The notes: generated from the letters alone by a model not told the origin. DNA of 64,000 nucleotides from Hydrogenophilales bacterium (GCA_023258975.1 JAHFRD010000011.1:1-64000), one strand, 5' to 3'; positions 1 to 9,066 are shown, counted from the stretch's first letter. Numbers and translations are program-made.

Positions 1-2
1 AC

Positions 3-113
3 GCCAAATACCACTGGCGTCGCTTCATCTCTTGGTCGGCGCATCAATTGCAGTCCGAGGTACATGCCTTGCTCGATGGGTTTGGCTCAAAATACAAAAT
101 CAGTTTCACATGA
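3..113 (+). CDS. C-terminal fragment of an unidentified protein
   Basis: An open frame enters from the left edge and ends at TGA 111-113. It encodes about 36 residues that begin AKYHWRRFISW, rich in aromatic and basic residues, and end GSKYKISFT. The composition looks like a real C-terminus, but no family can be assigned from so little sequence. The next gene lies on the opposite strand, so the two converge on the palindrome at 142-161. It could also be noncoding. Confidence 0.35.
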   Translation, partial: AKYHWRRFISWSAHQLQSEVHALLDGFGSKYKISFT

Positions 114-141
114 TTACTTAGCTTTCGGGAACTGCCGAATT

Positions 142-161
142 CCGGGGCCAATTGGCCCCGG
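142..161. repeat. Perfect 20-bp palindrome between convergent gene ends
   Basis: Both arms read CCGGGGCCAA, with no spacer. It lies between the plus-strand stop at 113 and the minus-strand stop at 197, where a bidirectional terminator would be expected. There is no T-run on either side, so a terminator role is only inferred. Confidence 0.4.
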
Positions 162-196
162 CCTCATTGAAGCTCTGATACTACAGAATCATACTT

Positions 197-1438
197 TCAC
201 CCCCACATCCCGCGTGTGAGCCATTTCCGCGCACCCAGTCCCGCCGCGTGGCCGCTGGCGAAGCAGGCGGTGAGCAGGTATCCGCCGGTGGGGGCTTCCC
301 AGTCGAGCATTTCGCCGGCGCAGAAGATGCCGGGGAGGGTGCGCAACATCAGGTGTTCGTCAAGTTCCTCGAAGCGCACGCCGCCGGCGCTGCTGATGGC
401 TTCGTCGAGTGGGCGCGGGGCGATCAGTTTCAGGGGTAGAGACTTGATGGCGGCGGCGAGTCGCGTGGGGTCGGTTTCCACACCCAATACTTCGCGCAAC
501 AGGCCGGCCTTCACGCCGGCAATGCCGACGCGGCTTTGCAGGTGGCTGGAGAGCGAACGCGATCCGCGCGGGTGCGCCACTTCCGCCGCCACCCGTTCCA
601 GCGATTTCCCCGGTGTCAGATCGAGGTGGAGGAGGGCGGAACCTTCCGCTTCTATGCGGTCGCGCAGGGGCGCGGCGAGGGCGTAGATCAGGCTGCCTTC
701 GATGCCGGTTTCGGTGATGACGCACTCACCCTGGCGGTGGATTTCATTGCCTTCGGTATCCAGGCAACTGGCGAGCACGGTTTTCAGCGGTTGGCCGGCG
801 AAGCGGGTGCGGAAGTGTTCGCTCCAGCCAATGTTGAAGCCGCAGTTGGCGGGCTTCAGCGGGGCGATGTCGATGCCGTGTTGTTGCAGGAGTGGCACCC
901 AGGCGCCGTTGGAGCCGAGTTTGGCCCAGCTGCCGCCGCCGAGGGCGAGGATGACGGCGTCGGCCTCCGCTTGTATTTCACCTTCCGGGGTGGCGAAGGA
1001 AAGACGCCGGCGAGTCGCCGGCGCTACATGAGCACTCCAGCCCAGCCAGCGATGCCGGACATGGAAGTTCACGCCCGTCGCGCGCAGGCGGTGCAGCCAG
1101 GCGCGCAGCAGGGGCGCGGCCTTCATTTCGCGCGGAAATACCCGGCCGGAGCTGCCGATGAAGGTTTCGATACCCAGGTTTTCGGCCCAGGCGCGCAGGT
1201 CGCTGGCGGAGAAGGCGTCGAGCAGGGGTTCGATGTCGGCGCGGCGAGTGCCGTAGCGGGAGAGAAAAGCTTCGCGTTCTTCGGAATGGGTGAGGTTGAG
1301 GCCGCCCTTGCCGGCGAGGAGAAACTTGCGGCCGACCGAGGGCATGGCGTCGAACAGGTCGATTTGCATATCCGCGCCGGTCAGCGCCTCCGCCGCCATC
1401 AACCCCGCCGGGCCGCCGCCGATGATCGCGACCTTCAT
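197..1438 (-). CDS. TIGR03862/HI0933-like NAD(P)/FAD-dependent flavoprotein
   Basis: The 413-residue protein starts MKVAIIGGGPAGLMAAEAL, a Rossmann dinucleotide fold (GxGxxG) for FAD. SVGRKFLLAGKGGLNLTH follows near residue 40, typical of the HI0933/BaiN-like family, and the C-terminal FCAGEMLDWEAPTGGY is the second FAD-contacting segment. The start at 1438 is chosen because its ATG overlaps the recJ stop (ATGA), so the two are translationally coupled. The substrate is unknown; family members are treated as flavin-dependent oxidoreductases. A REP-A half-element lies in frame at about residues 137-145 (sequence HVAPATRRR). The protein may therefore carry a small extra loop unless function is impaired. 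Confidence 0.85.
   Translation of the reverse strand: MKVAIIGGGPAGLMAAEALTGADMQIDLFDAMPSVGRKFLLAGKGGLNLTHSEEREAFLSRYGTRRADIEPLLDAFSASDLRAWAENLGIETFIGSSGRVFPREMKAAPLLRAWLHRLRATGVNFHVRHRWLGWSAHVAPATRRRLSFATPEGEIQAEADAVILALGGGSWAKLGSNGAWVPLLQQHGIDIAPLKPANCGFNIGWSEHFRTRFAGQPLKTVLASCLDTEGNEIHRQGECVITETGIEGSLIYALAAPLRDRIEAEGSALLHLDLTPGKSLERVAAEVAHPRGSRSLSSHLQSRVGIAGVKAGLLREVLGVETDPTRLAAAIKSLPLKLIAPRPLDEAISSAGGVRFEELDEHLMLRTLPGIFCAGEMLDWEAPTGGYLLTACFASGHAAGLGARKWLTRGMWG
1005..1028. repeat. REP-A half-element inside the flavoprotein gene
   Basis: Read on the minus strand this is TGTAGCGCCGGCGACTCGCC followed by GGCG, the same sequence as the left arm of the intergenic repeat at 63800. It keeps the reading frame of the flavoprotein and encodes VAPATRRR-like residues. 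Confidence 0.8.
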
Positions 1439-3123
1439 GCCTCGCCCCAGTGCGCCAGGTTGAATTGCAGCGCGCGGTTGCCGTTCCATTCGTTTACTTC
1501 CGGCTTGTACACGGCCTGGATGCGTTCCGGCAGCGGGGTGTCCTGATTGAACAGGATGGCGTCGGCGCTCAGACCATTGCCTGAGAGGCGCAGCTTGAGG
1601 TGTTTCTCGCCGACCAGACGCTGCGACTCGACGGTGAATTCGCCGTGGAAGGCGGGCACCGGGAAGCCCTGGCCCCAGACCGCGTTGCGCAGGGCTTCGG
1701 CGTTTTCCAGGGTGCATTCGGCGGCGCTGAGTTCGCCGTCGGTTTCGATCACCTTTTCCAGGTCGGCGGCGGACAAGTTCGCGCGCGCCACGCGCTCGAA
1801 GGCGGCGGTGAAGGTGGCGAGGTTTTCCCGGCGCAGGGTCAGGCCCGCCGCCATCGCGTGGCCGCCGAATTTCAGGATCAGGCCGGGGTGATGGCGATCC
1901 ACCGCATCCAGGGCGTCGCGCAGATGCAGGCCGGGAATCGAGCGGCCGGAGCCTTTCAGGAGGCCGTCGCCGCCGTCGGCGAAGATGATCGTCGGGCGGT
2001 GATGCCGCTCCTTCAGACGCGAGGCGAGCAGGCCGACCACGCCTTGGTGCCAGGCCGGGTCGAACAGGGTCAGGCTGGCGCCCTCGCTGACCTGGATGCC
2101 GTCGAGCAGGGCGAGGGCCTGATCCTTCATGTCGGCTTCGATTTCCCGGCGCTCGCGGTTGAGGAGGTCGAGTTCTCCGGCCAGCTTCCGCGCGGTGGCG
2201 AGGTCGCCGGCAAGCAGGCATTCGATGCCCACGCTCATGTCGGCGAGGCGGCCGGCGGCGTTGAGACGGGGGCCGATGAGGAAACCGAGGTCTTCCGCGC
2301 TGGCGCGCTCGGATTTGCGTCCCGCCGCCGTGAACAGCGCCTGGATGCCGGGCCGCGCCAGACCTTTGCGCATGCGCGCCAGCCCCTGTTCCACCAGCAG
2401 GCGGTTGTTGGTGTCGAGCTTCACTACATCGGCGACCGTGCCGAGCGCGACCAGATCAAGCAGTTCGGCCAGATTGGGTTGAGGGCAGTTCACGAAGGCG
2501 CCGCGTTTGCGTCTCTCCGCGCGCAGGGCCATGAGCACATAGAACATCACGCCCACCCCGGCCAGATGTTTGCTGGGGAACGCGCAGCCGGGCTGGTTGG
2601 GATTGACGATCAACGCCTCCGGCACGTTGTCGCCGGGCAGGTGGTGATCGGTGACCAGGACTTCCATGCCCAGGCGGCGCGCCTCCTCGATGCCGGCGTG
2701 GGCGGCGATGCCGTTGTCCACCGTAATGAGCAGGTCGGGCCGGTGCTCGAAAGCCAGGCGCGCGATCTCCGGCGACAGGCCGTAGCCGTATTCAAAGCGG
2801 TTGGGCACGATGTATTCGATCTTCGCGCCCAGCGCGGTGAGGCCGGTGACCGCGACGGCGCAGGCGGTGGCGCCGTCGGCGTCGTAATCGGCCACCACCA
2901 GCAGCTTCTCGCCGCGCTCGATGGCGTCCGCCAGCCGCGCCGCCGCCGCCTCGCAATGCTTCATCGCCGCGTAGGGCAGCAATTCCGCCAACTTGTGCTT
3001 CATCTGTTCCGCTGTCTCGACGCCGCGCGCGGCATAGAGCCGCGCCAGCAGCGGCGGAATGCCGGCCTGGTTGAGCGAGCGGGCGGCGGCTTCGGAATAG
3101 GGGCGGGGGGCGAGTTTCAGCAT
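1435..3123 (-). CDS. recJ: Single-stranded-DNA-specific exonuclease RecJ
   Basis: This 562-residue protein is the 5'-to-3' single-strand exonuclease of RecF recombination, mismatch repair and base-excision repair. The phosphoesterase motifs are visible in order: VADYDADGATA near residue 80, LITVDNGIAAH near 130, VTDHHLPG near 155, and in the DHHA1 domain FGGHAMAAGLTL near 420. The length is normal for the family. The start ATG at 3123 (MLKLAPRPYSE) is preferred over an in-frame TTG six bases upstream. The stop overlaps the flavoprotein start. The gene is divergent from the HTH-ferredoxin fusion that starts 60 bp away. Confidence 0.95.
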   Translation of the reverse strand: MLKLAPRPYSEAAARSLNQAGIPPLLARLYAARGVETAEQMKHKLAELLPYAAMKHCEAAAARLADAIERGEKLLVVADYDADGATACAVAVTGLTALGAKIEYIVPNRFEYGYGLSPEIARLAFEHRPDLLITVDNGIAAHAGIEEARRLGMEVLVTDHHLPGDNVPEALIVNPNQPGCAFPSKHLAGVGVMFYVLMALRAERRKRGAFVNCPQPNLAELLDLVALGTVADVVKLDTNNRLLVEQGLARMRKGLARPGIQALFTAAGRKSERASAEDLGFLIGPRLNAAGRLADMSVGIECLLAGDLATARKLAGELDLLNRERREIEADMKDQALALLDGIQVSEGASLTLFDPAWHQGVVGLLASRLKERHHRPTIIFADGGDGLLKGSGRSIPGLHLRDALDAVDRHHPGLILKFGGHAMAAGLTLRRENLATFTAAFERVARANLSAADLEKVIETDGELSAAECTLENAEALRNAVWGQGFPVPAFHGEFTVESQRLVGEKHLKLRLSGNGLSADAILFNQDTPLPERIQAVYKPEVNEWNGNRALQFNLAHWGEA

Positions 3124-3182
3124 GTTCAAATATTCGGCCGCGCTGTTTTGCGGGGGTGAGGTGGCTGGCTATTATGCGGGCC

Positions 3183-4652
3183 ATGTCCCATTTTCTCCCC
3201 CTCTCCCGCGTTGCCCGTCTGGTGGGCCAGCCGCGTTCCGTCATCCAGCGCATGATTCACGACGGCGAACTGGATACCTTCGACGGCATGGTGGACATGA
3301 ACGAACTCCTGCGCGTGTTTCCCGACGTGCAGTGGGAGGACAACGGCGAGTTCAAGCGGGTTGAGGAAATCAAGGCCAAGGCATTTTCCCGTCGTGTCAT
3401 GGAACGCACCCTGCCGGACAAGGAGGTGCTGGCCGAGCGGCTGTTCGAGATGGGCAAGGAGTTCGCCGCCGCCAAGACCCTGCTGCTGCACTACGACGAG
3501 GTACTGCGTTTCCTCGACCACAAACTGGACGACGTGATGGACGTGGGCGACGAACCCGCCCGCCAGGCCGTCGCCAACCTCAAACAATGGCTCAGACAGA
3601 AACTCGACGCGACGCCCACGGAAGCCGCGCGCGCCGAGGCCCTGCTGGCCCAGGAAAATGTGATGCGCATCATGTCCGCTCAAGTCACGATCCTTCCCGC
3701 CGGCCACGAGTTTTTCGTGGAAGGCAACGACACCCTGCTGGAAGCCTCCCTGCGCGCCGGCATCCCGCTCAATTACGGGTGCAGCAACGGCAACTGCGGT
3801 GAGTGCAAGGCGAAGCTGGTTTCCGGCCAGATCAAGAAGGTGCACCCGCACGATTTCGTGCTCAAGGAAGCGGAAAAGGCCGATGGCGCTTTCCTGCTCT
3901 GCTCCTACACGGCGGTCAGCGACGTGGTGGTGGAGGCCGGCGTTTCCGGCGCCGAAGACATTCCGCTCCAGAGCATCCCCACCCGGGTGAAGGCGGTGGA
4001 CATCATCAACGAGCGCGTCGCCGCCCTGCATCTCACCGCGCCGCGCAGCCAGCGCCTGCATTTCCTCGCCGGGCAGCGGGTGACCTTGAGCGCCGGCGAA
4101 GTCAGCGGCGAGTACTACGTGGCGAGTTGCCCCTGCGAGGATCGCCACATCGAATTCCACATCCGCCGCGACAATCGCCCTTTCGCGCGCCATGTCTTCG
4201 AGGATCTGGCCAAGGAGGACATGGTGCGCATCGACGGCCCGCAAGGCCGCTTCGTGATGAAGCTGGATTCACGCCGGCCGGTGATCTTCGTTGCCTGGGA
4301 GGACGGTTTCGCGCCGATCAAGAGCCTGGTGCAACACGCCATGAGCCTGGAAATCGCGGAGTCCATGCACCTCTACTGGGCAGCCGCGAGTGTCGGCGAT
4401 AACGGCGTTGGCCACTATCAGGATAACCACTGTCGTTCCTGGGCCGACGCCCTCGACGATTTCAGCTATCAGGCGCTGGATACCGCCCCCGGCCCGGCCG
4501 CCATCGCCGAAGCCCTCCTCGCCCAGCACCCCGACCTGCGCCGCGCCGACTTCTACGTCGCCGGCCCGCACGCGCTGTTGCAGGCCTTGCGGGCCGGCGC
4601 GCTGGCGCGCGGCTTGTCACCGCTGGGGTGGCATGGGGAAGAGGTGGAGTAA
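3183..4652 (+). CDS. HTH / [2Fe-2S] ferredoxin / FAD-NAD reductase-like fusion
   Basis: The protein has 489 residues. Residues 1-45 (RVARLVGQPRSVIQRMIHDG) resemble a MerR/excisionase-type winged helix. Residues 60-150 are charged and probably helical or coiled. A plant-type [2Fe-2S] domain follows near 165-250, with GCSNGNCGEC and a distal LLCSYT supplying four cysteines. The C-terminal 240 residues match a ferredoxin-NADP reductase fold. The usual flavin motif RxYS is replaced by EYYVAS, and the usual GGTG nucleotide loop before FAPIKS reads AWED. This suggests altered or lost NAD(P)H chemistry. A redox-sensing regulatory role is inference; it may instead be an electron-transfer enzyme. The start at 3183 is chosen because the longer frame adds residues that do not look coding. 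Confidence 0.75.
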   Translation: MSHFLPLSRVARLVGQPRSVIQRMIHDGELDTFDGMVDMNELLRVFPDVQWEDNGEFKRVEEIKAKAFSRRVMERTLPDKEVLAERLFEMGKEFAAAKTLLLHYDEVLRFLDHKLDDVMDVGDEPARQAVANLKQWLRQKLDATPTEAARAEALLAQENVMRIMSAQVTILPAGHEFFVEGNDTLLEASLRAGIPLNYGCSNGNCGECKAKLVSGQIKKVHPHDFVLKEAEKADGAFLLCSYTAVSDVVVEAGVSGAEDIPLQSIPTRVKAVDIINERVAALHLTAPRSQRLHFLAGQRVTLSAGEVSGEYYVASCPCEDRHIEFHIRRDNRPFARHVFEDLAKEDMVRIDGPQGRFVMKLDSRRPVIFVAWEDGFAPIKSLVQHAMSLEIAESMHLYWAAASVGDNGVGHYQDNHCRSWADALDDFSYQALDTAPGPAAIAEALLAQHPDLRRADFYVAGPHALLQALRAGALARGLSPLGWHGEEVE

Positions 4653-4704
4653 CGAGTCAGCCTCGTTGGATGTGGCGCGCGGCATTCACATCCCGGCAAA
4701 AATT

Positions 4705-5031
4705 TCAATCAAGCGCCGCCAGCGCCGCTTCCGGCGCCTTGTCCAATATCTTGAGCAGCGCCTTGGCGGCGCCGGTCGGGCAGCGTTTGCCTTGTTCCCA
4801 GTTGCGGATGGTGTCGAGCGAGACGTCGATACGTTGGGAAAATTCGGATTGGCTCAGACCCAGGCGTTTTCTGACACGGCGCGCGAACTTGGCCGCATCC
4901 AGCATGGCTTCCGCCTCGTCGGCAATTTGCTGCGCGTCGATGTCCCGTTCCGAGGTTGCGTCCACGCGAGCCGGGTCGATGCGGCCGACCGCCGGGGTGG
5001 CGGGATCAATGCTCATGCGTACGGTTTTCAT
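4705..5031 (-). CDS. XRE-type helix-turn-helix antitoxin of a BrnT-like toxin
   Basis: The protein has 108 residues. The N-terminal half is acidic and probably binds the toxin. The C-terminal half holds a helix-turn-helix (GLSQSEFSQRIDVSLDTIRNWEQGKR) of the XRE class. It follows the BrnT-like toxin gene and overlaps its end by 26 bp, so the pair is one transcription unit in toxin-antitoxin order. Classical BrnA antitoxins carry a ribbon-helix-helix domain; here an HTH protein occupies the slot. Confidence 0.75.
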   Translation of the reverse strand: MKTVRMSIDPATPAVGRIDPARVDATSERDIDAQQIADEAEAMLDAAKFARRVRKRLGLSQSEFSQRIDVSLDTIRNWEQGKRCPTGAAKALLKILDKAPEAALAALD

Positions 5032-5287
5032 AGTGTCTGACCTCGCGTTGATTGGCCTTGCGCGCGGAAATGATGCGCAGGGCGCTGGGGCGTGTGGTGT
5101 AGACCACCACGAAGATGCGCTGTTCGATTCTGCCCATCAACTGGTAGCGTTCCTCGCCATAGCTGTGCCGGGTGTCCGCCCGCACGATTCGATCAGGATC
5201 GAAAAACGCCCGCGCGGCGTAGGCGAAATCAAAACCGCGCTGTGCAAAACACGCCTCGCTTTTCACTTCATCCCATTCAAAATTCAT
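5006..5287 (-). CDS. brnT: BrnT family ribonuclease toxin
   Basis: The protein has 93 residues beginning MNFEWDEVKSEACFAQRGFD, the characteristic BrnT opening. RHSYGEERYQLMG and the C-terminal RIISARKANQRE follow. BrnT toxins are small RelE-fold ribonucleases that inhibit translation. The start at 5287 is preferred over longer upstream frames because the family begins here. A perfect palindrome about 57 bp upstream (5344-5359) is a likely autoregulatory operator. Confidence 0.8.
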   Translation of the reverse strand: MNFEWDEVKSEACFAQRGFDFAYAARAFFDPDRIVRADTRHSYGEERYQLMGRIEQRIFVVVYTTRPSALRIISARKANQREVRHYENRTHEH

Positions 5288-5343
5288 GGCGCGAGCGTAG
5301 TCCATTGGACGATGGCGGGCAAGAAGGTCGCGTTGCCGGCTGG

Positions 5344-5359
5344 GGGTCAATTTTGACCC
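5344..5359. promoter_or_regulatory. Palindrome upstream of brnT, candidate operator
   Basis: Perfect 16-bp palindrome GGGTCAATTTTGACCC in the short gap between prpD and brnT. Its position ahead of a toxin-antitoxin pair with an HTH protein suggests the autorepression site. Confidence 0.45.
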
Positions 5360-5380
5360 ACCAGCCCCACGGTAGAGGGG

Positions 5381-6832
5381 TTACACCGCGAACAACCCCA
5401 TGAATTCCTGCACCGGCACCGCCTCGAAGCGGCTCTGATCGGCGCAGAGGTGGTTCAACGTGGCGCATTTCTTTGGCGAGAGTTTGGCGGCGATGGCGGA
5501 CTCGAATTTCTTCACCAGAACCGGGATGCCTTCGCCGCGACGTTGGCGGTGGCCGATGGGGGCGTCGATGCTGACTTTCTCGGCCGAAGACCCGTCCTTG
5601 AAGAACACCTGCACGCTGTTGCCGATGGTGCGCTTCTCGGGTTCCAGGTATTCGCGGGAGAAGCGCGGGTTTTCCTTCACCGTGGTGATTGCGCGCAAGG
5701 CGTCGATGCGCGGGTCGGCGGCGCCGGCGTCGGTGTAGTCGGCGGCGGTGAGGCCGCCTTTGATGAGGGGTACGGCGACCATGTACTGGATGCAGTGGTC
5801 GCGGTCGGCGTAGTTGTTCATCGGGCCGGTCTTGTCGATGATGCGGCAGCCGGCGTCAGTGGTTTCGATCTCGATGCGTTCGATCTCGCCGATGCGATCC
5901 TTCACTTGCGGGTGCAACTGCATGGCGCATTCCACGGCGGTCTGGGCGTGGAATTCGGCGGGGAAGCTGATCTTGAACAGGATGTTCTCCATCACGTAAC
6001 TGCCGAAGCCCTGGCTGAACTTCAGTTCATTGCCACGGAACAGGGCGTCCTGGAAGCCCCAGGTCTTGGCGGACAGCGCCGAGGGGTAGCCCATCTCGCC
6101 GGTGAGCGCGATCAGCGCGAGATGCACGCCGCGCGAACTGGCATCGCCCGCCGCCCAGGATTTGCGCGAGCCGGTGTTGGGGGCGTGGCGGTAGGTTCTG
6201 AGCGAACAGCCATCGACCCAGGCGTGCGAGAGGGCGTTGAGCACTTCCTCGCGGCTGCCGCCGAGCATTTTCGCGGCGACGGCGGTGGAGGCGATGCGCA
6301 CCAGCATGACGTGGTCGAGGCCGACGCGGTTGAAGGCGTTTTCCAGGGCGGTGACGCCCTGTACTTCATGCGCCTGGATCATCGCCGTGAGCACGTCCTT
6401 CATCAGCAGGGGTGCTTTGCCATCCGCCACGCGCTTGCGCGACAGCCAGTCGGCAATGCCGAGGATGGCGCCGAGGTTGTCGGAGGGATGGCCCCATTCG
6501 GCGGCCAGCCAGGTGTCGTTGAAGTCGAGGAAGCGCACCAGGCAGCCGATGTCCCAGGCGGCCTTGACCGGGTCGAGTTCATGGGCGGTGCCGGGCACTC
6601 GGGTACCGCCGGGCAGCGAGGCGCCGGGCACGATGGGGCCGAGCAGCTTGGTGCATTCCGGGTAATCCAGCGCCATCAGGGCGCAGGCGAGCGAGTCCAT
6701 CAGGCAGTAGCGGGCGGTGTCCATCGCCAGGGTGGCGGTGCTGGCGTCGTAGTCCATGACGTAATCGGTCATGGCCCGCAGGATGGTGTCGAAGGGCGGG
6801 CGTTCGGCGGAGCGGATGTCGTGGGCGGACAT
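5381..6832 (-). CDS. prpD: 2-methylcitrate dehydratase PrpD
   Basis: The 483-residue protein has the same length as E. coli PrpD and belongs to the MmgE/PrpD family. It dehydrates 2-methylcitrate to 2-methyl-cis-aconitate in the methylcitrate cycle of propionyl-CoA catabolism. Recognisable segments are FLDFNDTWLAAEWGHPSDN near residue 100 and ISFPAEFHAQTAVECAMQLH near 290. It is the last gene of prpB-prpC-prpD, separated from prpC by a 150-bp gap containing a REP-A pair. No acnD or prpF is present, so this is the PrpD version of the pathway. Confidence 0.95.
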   Translation of the reverse strand: MSAHDIRSAERPPFDTILRAMTDYVMDYDASTATLAMDTARYCLMDSLACALMALDYPECTKLLGPIVPGASLPGGTRVPGTAHELDPVKAAWDIGCLVRFLDFNDTWLAAEWGHPSDNLGAILGIADWLSRKRVADGKAPLLMKDVLTAMIQAHEVQGVTALENAFNRVGLDHVMLVRIASTAVAAKMLGGSREEVLNALSHAWVDGCSLRTYRHAPNTGSRKSWAAGDASSRGVHLALIALTGEMGYPSALSAKTWGFQDALFRGNELKFSQGFGSYVMENILFKISFPAEFHAQTAVECAMQLHPQVKDRIGEIERIEIETTDAGCRIIDKTGPMNNYADRDHCIQYMVAVPLIKGGLTAADYTDAGAADPRIDALRAITTVKENPRFSREYLEPEKRTIGNSVQVFFKDGSSAEKVSIDAPIGHRQRRGEGIPVLVKKFESAIAAKLSPKKCATLNHLCADQSRFEAVPVQEFMGLFAV

Positions 6833-6880
6833 GGGGTTCCTTTTTAGTTAGCCCCCCACCCGCAGGCGGGAGAAGGGGGA

Positions 6881-6981
6881 TGTAGCGCCGGCGTCTCGCC
6901 GGCATGGTTTTCTGATCAGGCCTACCAAGCCGGTGGGCCCTAAAGGATACCGGTCCTGTGGACCATAACGCCGGCGCTACA
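6881..6981. repeat. REP-A inverted pair between prpC and prpD
   Basis: A left copy TGTAGCGCCGGCGTCTCGCC at 6881-6900 and an inverted right copy ending CCGGCGCTACA at 6981 flank about 70 bp of unrelated sequence. It could fold into a long hairpin in the prp transcript between prpC and prpD. Confidence 0.75.
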
Positions 6982-6984
6982 GTT

Positions 6985-8151
6985 TCAGGGGCGTTGGTCG
7001 ATGGGCACGAACTTCAAGTCTTCCGGCCCGGTGTAGTTGGCCGAGGGGCGGATGATCTTGCCGTCGATGCGCTGTTCGATCACGTGCGCGGCCCAGCCGG
7101 TGGTGCGGGAGAGGATGAACAGCGGCGTGAACATGGCGGTGGGCACACCCATCTGGGCGTAGGAGACGGCGGAGAACCAGTCCAGATTGGGGAACAGGTT
7201 CTTGATTTCCTGCATCACCGCTTCCAGGCGGTCGGCCACGTCATAGAGCTTGCGGTTGCCGGTGTGGTCGGCGAGGCGTTTTGCCACCGCCTTGATGACC
7301 CCATTGCGCGGGTCGGAGACGGTGTAGACCGGATGGCCGAAGCCGATGATGACTTCCTTTTTCTCCACCCGCGCGCGGATGTCGGCCTCGGCTTCGTCCG
7401 GGTTGTCGTAGCGCGACTGGATGCCGAGGGCCGCCTCGTTGGCGCCGCCGTGCTTCGGGCCGCGCAGGGCGCCGATGGCGCCGGTGATGGCGGAATACAT
7501 GTCCGAGCCGGTGCCGGCGATGACGCGGCCGGTGAAGGTGGAGGCGTTGAATTCGTGTTCGGCGTAGAGGATCAGCGAGGTGTGCATGGCGCGCACCCAG
7601 ATCTCCGGTGGAGCCTCTCCGTGCAGCAGGTGCAGGAAATGGCCGCCGATGGAGTCGTCATCGCCGCTGTTGCCACCCTCGCATTCGATGCGGCGGCCGT
7701 TGTGGCTGTAGTGATACCAGTAGAGCAGGGCGGAACCCAAGGACGCGATGAGGCGGTCGGCGATGTCGCGCGCCCCCGCGACGGGCTGTTTCTCGTCCTC
7801 GGGCAGGATGCAGCCGAGCACGGAAACGGCGCTGCGCATCACGTCCATCGGGTGGGCGGCGGCGGGCAGTTGTTCCAGCACGCTTTTCAACACCGCCGGC
7901 AGGCCGCGCAGGGCTTTCAGCCTGGTCTTGTAGGCCGCCAGTTCGGCGTGATTGGGGAAATGGCCGTGGATCAGCAGGTGGGCGACTTCCTCGAATTCGC
8001 AGACATCGGCGATGTCGAGGATGTCGTAACCGCGATAGTGCAGGTCGTTGCCGGTGCGGCCGACCGTGCACAGCGCTGAATTGCCGGCGACGACGCCGGA
8101 CAGGGCCACGGATTTCTTCGGTTTGATGCCGGGGGCTTGGGCTTCGCTCAT
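6985..8151 (-). CDS. prpC: 2-methylcitrate synthase PrpC
   Basis: The 388-residue citrate-synthase-fold enzyme condenses propionyl-CoA with oxaloacetate. The catalytic histidine motifs GPKHGGANE near residue 235 and GFGHPVYT near 270 are visible. The short length and the opening [17 protein letters not shown] are typical of methylcitrate synthases rather than of GltA, which is encoded separately at 18042. It lies between prpB and prpD in one operon. Confidence 0.95.
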   Translation of the reverse strand: MSEAQAPGIKPKKSVALSGVVAGNSALCTVGRTGNDLHYRGYDILDIADVCEFEEVAHLLIHGHFPNHAELAAYKTRLKALRGLPAVLKSVLEQLPAAAHPMDVMRSAVSVLGCILPEDEKQPVAGARDIADRLIASLGSALLYWYHYSHNGRRIECEGGNSGDDDSIGGHFLHLLHGEAPPEIWVRAMHTSLILYAEHEFNASTFTGRVIAGTGSDMYSAITGAIGALRGPKHGGANEAALGIQSRYDNPDEAEADIRARVEKKEVIIGFGHPVYTVSDPRNGVIKAVAKRLADHTGNRKLYDVADRLEAVMQEIKNLFPNLDWFSAVSYAQMGVPTAMFTPLFILSRTTGWAAHVIEQRIDGKIIRPSANYTGPEDLKFVPIDQRP

Positions 8152-8163
8152 CTCGTCTCCAAT

Positions 8164-8179
8164 GTAGCGCCGGCGCTAC
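8164..8179. repeat. REP-A minimal palindrome between prpB and prpC
   Basis: GTAGCGCCGGCGCTAC is a perfect 16-bp palindrome filling most of the 30-bp gap between prpB and prpC. It is the head-to-head core of the REP-A family. Confidence 0.75.
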
Positions 8180-8181
8180 CG

Positions 8182-9066
8182 CTATTTGCCTTCGGAAAAC
8201 AGGGCGTCCAGATTCTGTTCAAAGCCGTGGTAACCCAGGTGCTCGTACAACTCCATGCGCGTCTGCATGCGGTCGATGACGTTTTTCTGGGTGCCTTCCT
8301 GGCGAATCGCGCCATAGACGTTCAGCGCCGCCTGGCTCATGGCGCGGAAGGCAGAGAGCGGGTAGAGCACCAGGCCGACGCCGACGCCGCGCAGTTCTTC
8401 CACGGTGAACAGCGGGGTGGCGCCGAACTCGGTGATGTTGGCGAGGATGGGCACGTTCACGGCCTGGCTGAACGCCGCGTACTGCGCCAGTTCGGTCATG
8501 GCTTCCGGGAAGATCATGTCGGCGCCGGCCTCGACGCAGGCGCCGGCGCGGTCAATGGCGGCTTGCAGGCCCTCGGCTTGCAGCGCGTCGGTGCGGGCCA
8601 TGACCACGAACCCGGAATCGAGTTTGGCATCCACCGCCGCCTTCACCCGATCCACCATTTCCGCCTGCGTGACGATGGCTTTGCCGGGGCGGTGGCCGCA
8701 ACGCTTCTGCATCACCTGGTCCTCGATATGCACCGCCGCGACACCGGCGCGGGTGAGCGCGCGCACCGCGCGGGCGATGTTGAAGGCGCCGCCCCAGCCG
8801 GTGTCGATGTCCACCAGCAGGGGCAGGGGGGTGACATCGGTGATGCGGCGGGCGTCCACCAGCACGTCCTCCAGCGTGGTGATGCCGAGGTCGGGAATGC
8901 CGCAGGAACTCGCCGCGACGCCGCCACCTGAGAGATACAGCGCCTTGAAGCCGGAATGCTCGGCGAGCAGCGCCGAGTAGGCATTGATGGCGCCGACCAC
9001 CTGCAAGGGCTGTTCGGCGGCGACGGCGGCGCGGAACTTCGCTCCGGGAGAGGTGGGTGTGGTCAT
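8182..9066 (-). CDS. prpB: Methylisocitrate lyase PrpB
   Basis: The 294-residue isocitrate-lyase superfamily enzyme cleaves 2-methylisocitrate to pyruvate and succinate. [12 protein letters not shown] near residue 40, [14 protein letters not shown] near 85 and the active-site loop [10 protein letters not shown] near 120 identify it. Its ATG overlaps the stop of the upstream prpE remnant (ATGA), so translation of the remnant may feed into prpB. Confidence 0.95.
   Translation of the reverse strand: MTTPTSPGAKFRAAVAAEQPLQVVGAINAYSALLAEHSGFKALYLSGGGVAASSCGIPDLGITTLEDVLVDARRITDVTPLPLLVDIDTGWGGAFNIARAVRALTRAGVAAVHIEDQVMQKRCGHRPGKAIVTQAEMVDRVKAAVDAKLDSGFVVMARTDALQAEGLQAAIDRAGACVEAGADMIFPEAMTELAQYAAFSQAVNVPILANITEFGATPLFTVEELRGVGVGLVLYPLSAFRAMSQAALNVYGAIRQEGTQKNVIDRMQTRMELYEHLGYHGFEQNLDALFSEGK

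Noticed and set aside
1600-3159. 519-residue open frame antisense to recJ
   Set aside because: Shadow of recJ with no recognisable domain or ribosome-binding site.
5450-6847. 465-residue open frame antisense to prpD
   Set aside because: Composition (Gly, Ala, Val, His) and lack of any motif mark it as a shadow of prpD.
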